From positions 25,847 to 89,846 of the forward strand of contig SCNT01000018.1 of assembly GCA_005503165.1 (NCBI GenBank): a stretch of DNA of 64,000 nucleotides, read 5' to 3'. The notes under the pieces are model-generated. The model did not search any database and was not told the DNA's origin. It was given only the letters and a program-made list of their open reading frames with translations. The stretch is from Sphingomonadaceae bacterium 3R27E2-A. GTDB lineage: Bacteria > Pseudomonadota > Alphaproteobacteria > Sphingomonadales > Sphingomonadaceae. A program made the translations under genes and the position numbers. The stretch's first letter is position 1. Each line of letters opens with the position of its first letter. This document shows positions 61,677 to 64,000 of this stretch, piece after piece.

Positions 61677-62603
61677 CTAATCGAACACCGACCAGCCCGC
61701 TGCATACGCAAAATGCTCGAGCGCGATCGCGCCGACGAGCGACGTCCCCGCTTCGTTGAGTCCGGGCGACCAGACCGCGATCGAGCCCTGCCCCGGTGCG
61801 ATGCAGAGGATGCCGCCGCCGACGCCGCTCTTGCCAGGCAGCCCGACGCGGAAGGCGAACTCACCCGAATTGTCGTAATGGCCGCAGAGCATCATGATCG
61901 CGTTGATGCGGCGCGCGCGGTGCGCTTCGAGCAGTTGCTCGCCGGTGCGCGGGTCGCGTCCTTCCATTGCCAGGAACAGGCCTGCCCTGGCGAGCTGGGT
62001 GCAGCTCATCGCGATCGCGCATTGGCGGAAATAGACGCCGAGCGCCGTTTCGACGGGATGGCGGAGGTTGCCGAAGGCGTCCATGAAATGGGTGAGGCTG
62101 CGGTTGCGCGCGCCGGTTTGGGATTCGGAGAAAGCGACGTCGAGGTCGATGTCGACGGCTTCGTCGCCGGCGCGGGCGCGCATGAAGCCGAGGATTTCTT
62201 CGACCGTCGCATCGAGGTCGCGGCCGTCGATCAGCCGGTCGGTGGTCGCGATCGCACCGGCGTTGATGAAGGGGTTGCGCGGCACACCCGCCTCGTTTTC
62301 GAGCTGGACGATCGAGTTGAACGCGCTGCCCGAGGGTTCGCGGCCGACGCTGTCCCAGAGCGAACTGCCGACGCGGCGGAGCGCGAGCGCCAGCGTGAAG
62401 ACCTTCGACACCGACTGGATCGAGAAGGGCTCGGCGGCGTCGCCCGCGGTGTGGAGCGTGCCGTCGGGGAGCGCGAGCGCCATGCCGAAGCGGTTCGGGT
62501 CGACCTTCGCCAGCGCCGGGATATAATCGGCGACCTTGCCCTGGCCGCGGTGCGGCAGCGCGATTTCATAAGCTTCGGCGAGGCAGCGGGCGAGGTCGGT
62601 CAT
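61677..62603 (-). CDS. glsA: Glutaminase
   Basis: Three hundred eight residues, the usual length. SIQSVSK with Ser64 and Lys67 is the serine-protease-like SxxK nucleophile of the family; [40 protein letters not shown] are conserved. It hydrolyses glutamine to glutamate and ammonia. The ATG at 62603 is chosen over 62609; AGGA lies 9 nt ahead of it. Divergent from the VOC gene across an AT-rich gap. Confidence 0.95.
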   Translation of the reverse strand: MTDLARCLAEAYEIALPHRGQGKVADYIPALAKVDPNRFGMALALPDGTLHTAGDAAEPFSIQSVSKVFTLALALRRVGSSLWDSVGREPSGSAFNSIVQLENEAGVPRNPFINAGAIATTDRLIDGRDLDATVEEILGFMRARAGDEAVDIDLDVAFSESQTGARNRSLTHFMDAFGNLRHPVETALGVYFRQCAIAMSCTQLARAGLFLAMEGRDPRTGEQLLEAHRARRINAIMMLCGHYDNSGEFAFRVGLPGKSGVGGGILCIAPGQGSIAVWSPGLNEAGTSLVGAIALEHFAYAAGWSVFD

Positions 62604-62701
62604 GGCCATCTTCCTAGCAACTTCATTCGCGATTGCATGTATTTTCATTTTTTTGCAAATATTGTATAAATTGGAAATCAAATCGATTCGGGAGAAGAAA
62701 C
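62604..62701. promoter_or_regulatory. AT-rich divergent promoter gap between glsA and the VOC gene
   Basis: About 98 nt with a run of T (TTTTCATTTTTTTG), TATTGTATAA and TTGGAAATCAAA. It must hold both promoters; TTGCAA followed by TATAAA-like words suggests a rightward one. An ArsR operator could not be pinned down. Confidence 0.4.
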
Positions 62702-63175
62702 ATGGTCGATCATCCGCGCGGCAAGGGGCTTTCGAGCGCCGTGAGCTATCAGGACCCCAAGGCGGCGTTCCGCTGGCTGGAAAAGGCGTTCGGCTTCGAG
62801 CCGCTGTTCGTGCTGCTCGATGCCGAGGGCAATCTGGCGCATAGCGAGATGGGCTATGGCGGATCGACGATCATGGTCGGCAACGAATGGTCGGACGACC
62901 ACAAGAGCCCCAAATCCCTGGGCGGCAAGAATACGCAGACGGTGCATGTCCAGCTCGCCGCCGGCGAAGATATCGATGCGCATTGCGAAATCGCGCGCGC
63001 CGCGGGCGCCGCGATCGTCCAGGAGCCCGAAACACAATTCTACGGCGACCGCAGCTATCGCGCCAAGGATCCCGAGGGGCATATCTGGACCTTCGGCGTC
63101 ACGGTCGAAGCGAAGAGTGCCGAAGAGTGGGATGCCGAAGGCGGTTTCACCACGAAGACGCGGCTCGACGATTGA
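62702..63175 (+). CDS. VOC/PhnB-like glyoxalase-fold protein
   Basis: One hundred fifty-seven residues. [25 protein letters not shown] and [18 protein letters not shown] mark the PhnB-like group. Such proteins often accompany ArsR and SRPBCC genes, as here. GGGAGAAG precedes the ATG. Function unknown. The stop overlaps the TTG start of the next gene. Confidence 0.88.
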   Translation: MVDHPRGKGLSSAVSYQDPKAAFRWLEKAFGFEPLFVLLDAEGNLAHSEMGYGGSTIMVGNEWSDDHKSPKSLGGKNTQTVHVQLAAGEDIDAHCEIARAAGAAIVQEPETQFYGDRSYRAKDPEGHIWTFGVTVEAKSAEEWDAEGGFTTKTRLDD

Positions 63176-63498
63176 GCGCGGCGGTCGACCGTGTATTCGC
63201 CGCGCTCGCCGACCCGAAACGGCGGCGCGCGGTCGAGCTGCTCGGGCAGCGGCCGCACAGCGCGGGCGAACTCGCGCATGCGCTCGGCCTCGCGCCGCCC
63301 GCGATGAGCCGGCATCTGCGCGCGCTGAAAGAGGGCGGGCTGGTCGAGGACGGCTTTCCGCTGTTCGACGCGCGCGTGCGCATCTACCGCCTGAAGGACG
63401 GCGCGACCGCCGAACTCAGGCAATGGCTCGCCGATACCGAGGCGCTTTGGGCCCACCAGCTGGCGAGCTTCAAGCGCCATGTCGAGAGCGAGCGATGA
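63172..63498 (+). CDS. ArsR family regulator
   Basis: One hundred eight residues from a TTG start that overlaps the VOC gene stop (TTGA). Winged helix: RVFAALADPKRRRAVELLGQRPHSAGELAHALGLAPPAMSRHLRALKEGGLVED. No Cys pair for metal, so it is of the metal-independent type that pairs with SRPBCC proteins. Its stop overlaps the SRPBCC ATG. Confidence 0.92.
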   Translation: MSAAVDRVFAALADPKRRRAVELLGQRPHSAGELAHALGLAPPAMSRHLRALKEGGLVEDGFPLFDARVRIYRLKDGATAELRQWLADTEALWAHQLASFKRHVESER

Positions 63499-63962
63499 GC
63501 GCCGCGGTGATCGTCGCGCTGCGGGTCGCGGCCTCGCCCGCGCGCGCCTTCGACGTGTTCACGCGCGAGATCGGGCTGTGGTGGCAGAGCCATCCGCTGT
63601 TCGAATTGTCGCGCGGCGGCGACGGGACGCTGCGTTTCGACCCCGAAGGGCCGGACGGGCGGCTGGTGACGCGCTTCGCCGACGGGCGCGAATGGGAGAT
63701 CGGCGCGGTGCGACGCTGGGAGCCCGGCGAGATTCTGGTCTTCGGTTGGCGGCTGCCGAGTTTCAAACCCGAGCAGGCGACCGAGGTCGAGGTCCGCTTC
63801 GAGGCGGTGGGCGCGGAGACGCGCGTGACGGTCGAGCACCGGGGCTGGAACGCGATCCCGCAGAAACATGTCGCGCGGCACGGGTTCGAGCTGATGCTGT
63901 TCCAGCGGCGGCTGGGCGAGCATTGGCGCGGGTTGCTGGGGGCGATGGGGGGACGGGTTTAG
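63495..63962 (+). CDS. SRPBCC (AHSA1-like) protein
   Basis: One hundred fifty-five residues. VRVAASPARAFDVFTREIGLWW, GRLVTRFADGREWEIGAVRRWEPGEILVFGW and TRVTVEHRGWN match the activator of Hsp90 ATPase-like START fold. Ligand unknown. Coupled to the ArsR gene by ATGA. Ends 38 bases before the window edge. Confidence 0.9.
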   Translation: MSAAVIVALRVAASPARAFDVFTREIGLWWQSHPLFELSRGGDGTLRFDPEGPDGRLVTRFADGREWEIGAVRRWEPGEILVFGWRLPSFKPEQATEVEVRFEAVGAETRVTVEHRGWNAIPQKHVARHGFELMLFQRRLGEHWRGLLGAMGGRV

Positions 63963-64000
63963 TCGGGTGGCTTCGGGGCGGTTCCCCGCCCCATCGCTAC

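Overview
The window looks like chromosomal DNA of a sphingomonad alphaproteobacterium, most like Sphingopyxis. The DNA is GC-rich, genes are tightly packed with many ATGA, GTGA or TGATG start/stop overlaps, there are two large TonB-dependent receptors, a LexA box of the alphaproteobacterial GAAC-N7-GAAC type precedes an imuA-imuB-dnaE2 cassette, and short palindromic repeats sit in the gaps. I see no transposase, integrase, phage gene or CRISPR array. Left part (1-20 kb): a rightward catabolic operon encodes a cut SDR, an MFS symporter, an ACAD10/11-like acyl-CoA dehydrogenase, a zinc alcohol dehydrogenase, an APH-fold phosphotransferase, two SDRs, an aldo/keto reductase, a serine hydrolase and a fused enoyl-CoA hydratase/3-hydroxyacyl-CoA dehydrogenase. 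The kinase plus ACAD11-like pair suggests 4-hydroxyacyl-CoA breakdown. Next comes a leftward valine pathway from isobutyryl-CoA to propionyl-CoA (mmsA, isobutyryl-CoA dehydrogenase, 3-hydroxyisobutyryl-CoA hydrolase, enoyl-CoA hydratase, mmsB) with a divergent LysR regulator. Middle (20-35 kb): the SOS mutagenesis cassette imuA-imuB-dnaE2; a TetR gene divergent from a complete RND efflux operon (adaptor, pump, outer-membrane factor) with a perfect operator dyad; a nitronate monooxygenase-like gene; and a D-aminoacylase-like secreted amidohydrolase that lacks the usual HxH. From 35.4 to 42.4 kb lies an accessory oxidative cluster: TonB receptor, SDR, small monooxygenase-like protein, cytochrome P450, AhpD-like protein, NTF2-like protein and TetR. 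Its two divergent promoter regions share an operator-like motif. A tRNA-Arg(CCG) gene bounds it on the right. Right part (42.6-64 kb): core genes. These are a YeiH-type exporter, a zinc-ribbon membrane protein, ftsE-ftsX with a DUF218 protein and an acyltransferase, tyrA-hisC divergent from metX-metW, a TetR/TonB-receptor pair with a perfect 16-bp dyad, rplT-rpmI, hisN, a glyoxalase-fold protein with prs, gltX, rpmG, a tonB homologue, glutaminase, and a VOC-ArsR-SRPBCC operon. At least two dispersed repeat families occur in the gaps, and one copy is interrupted by a 64-bp cloverleaf palindrome.
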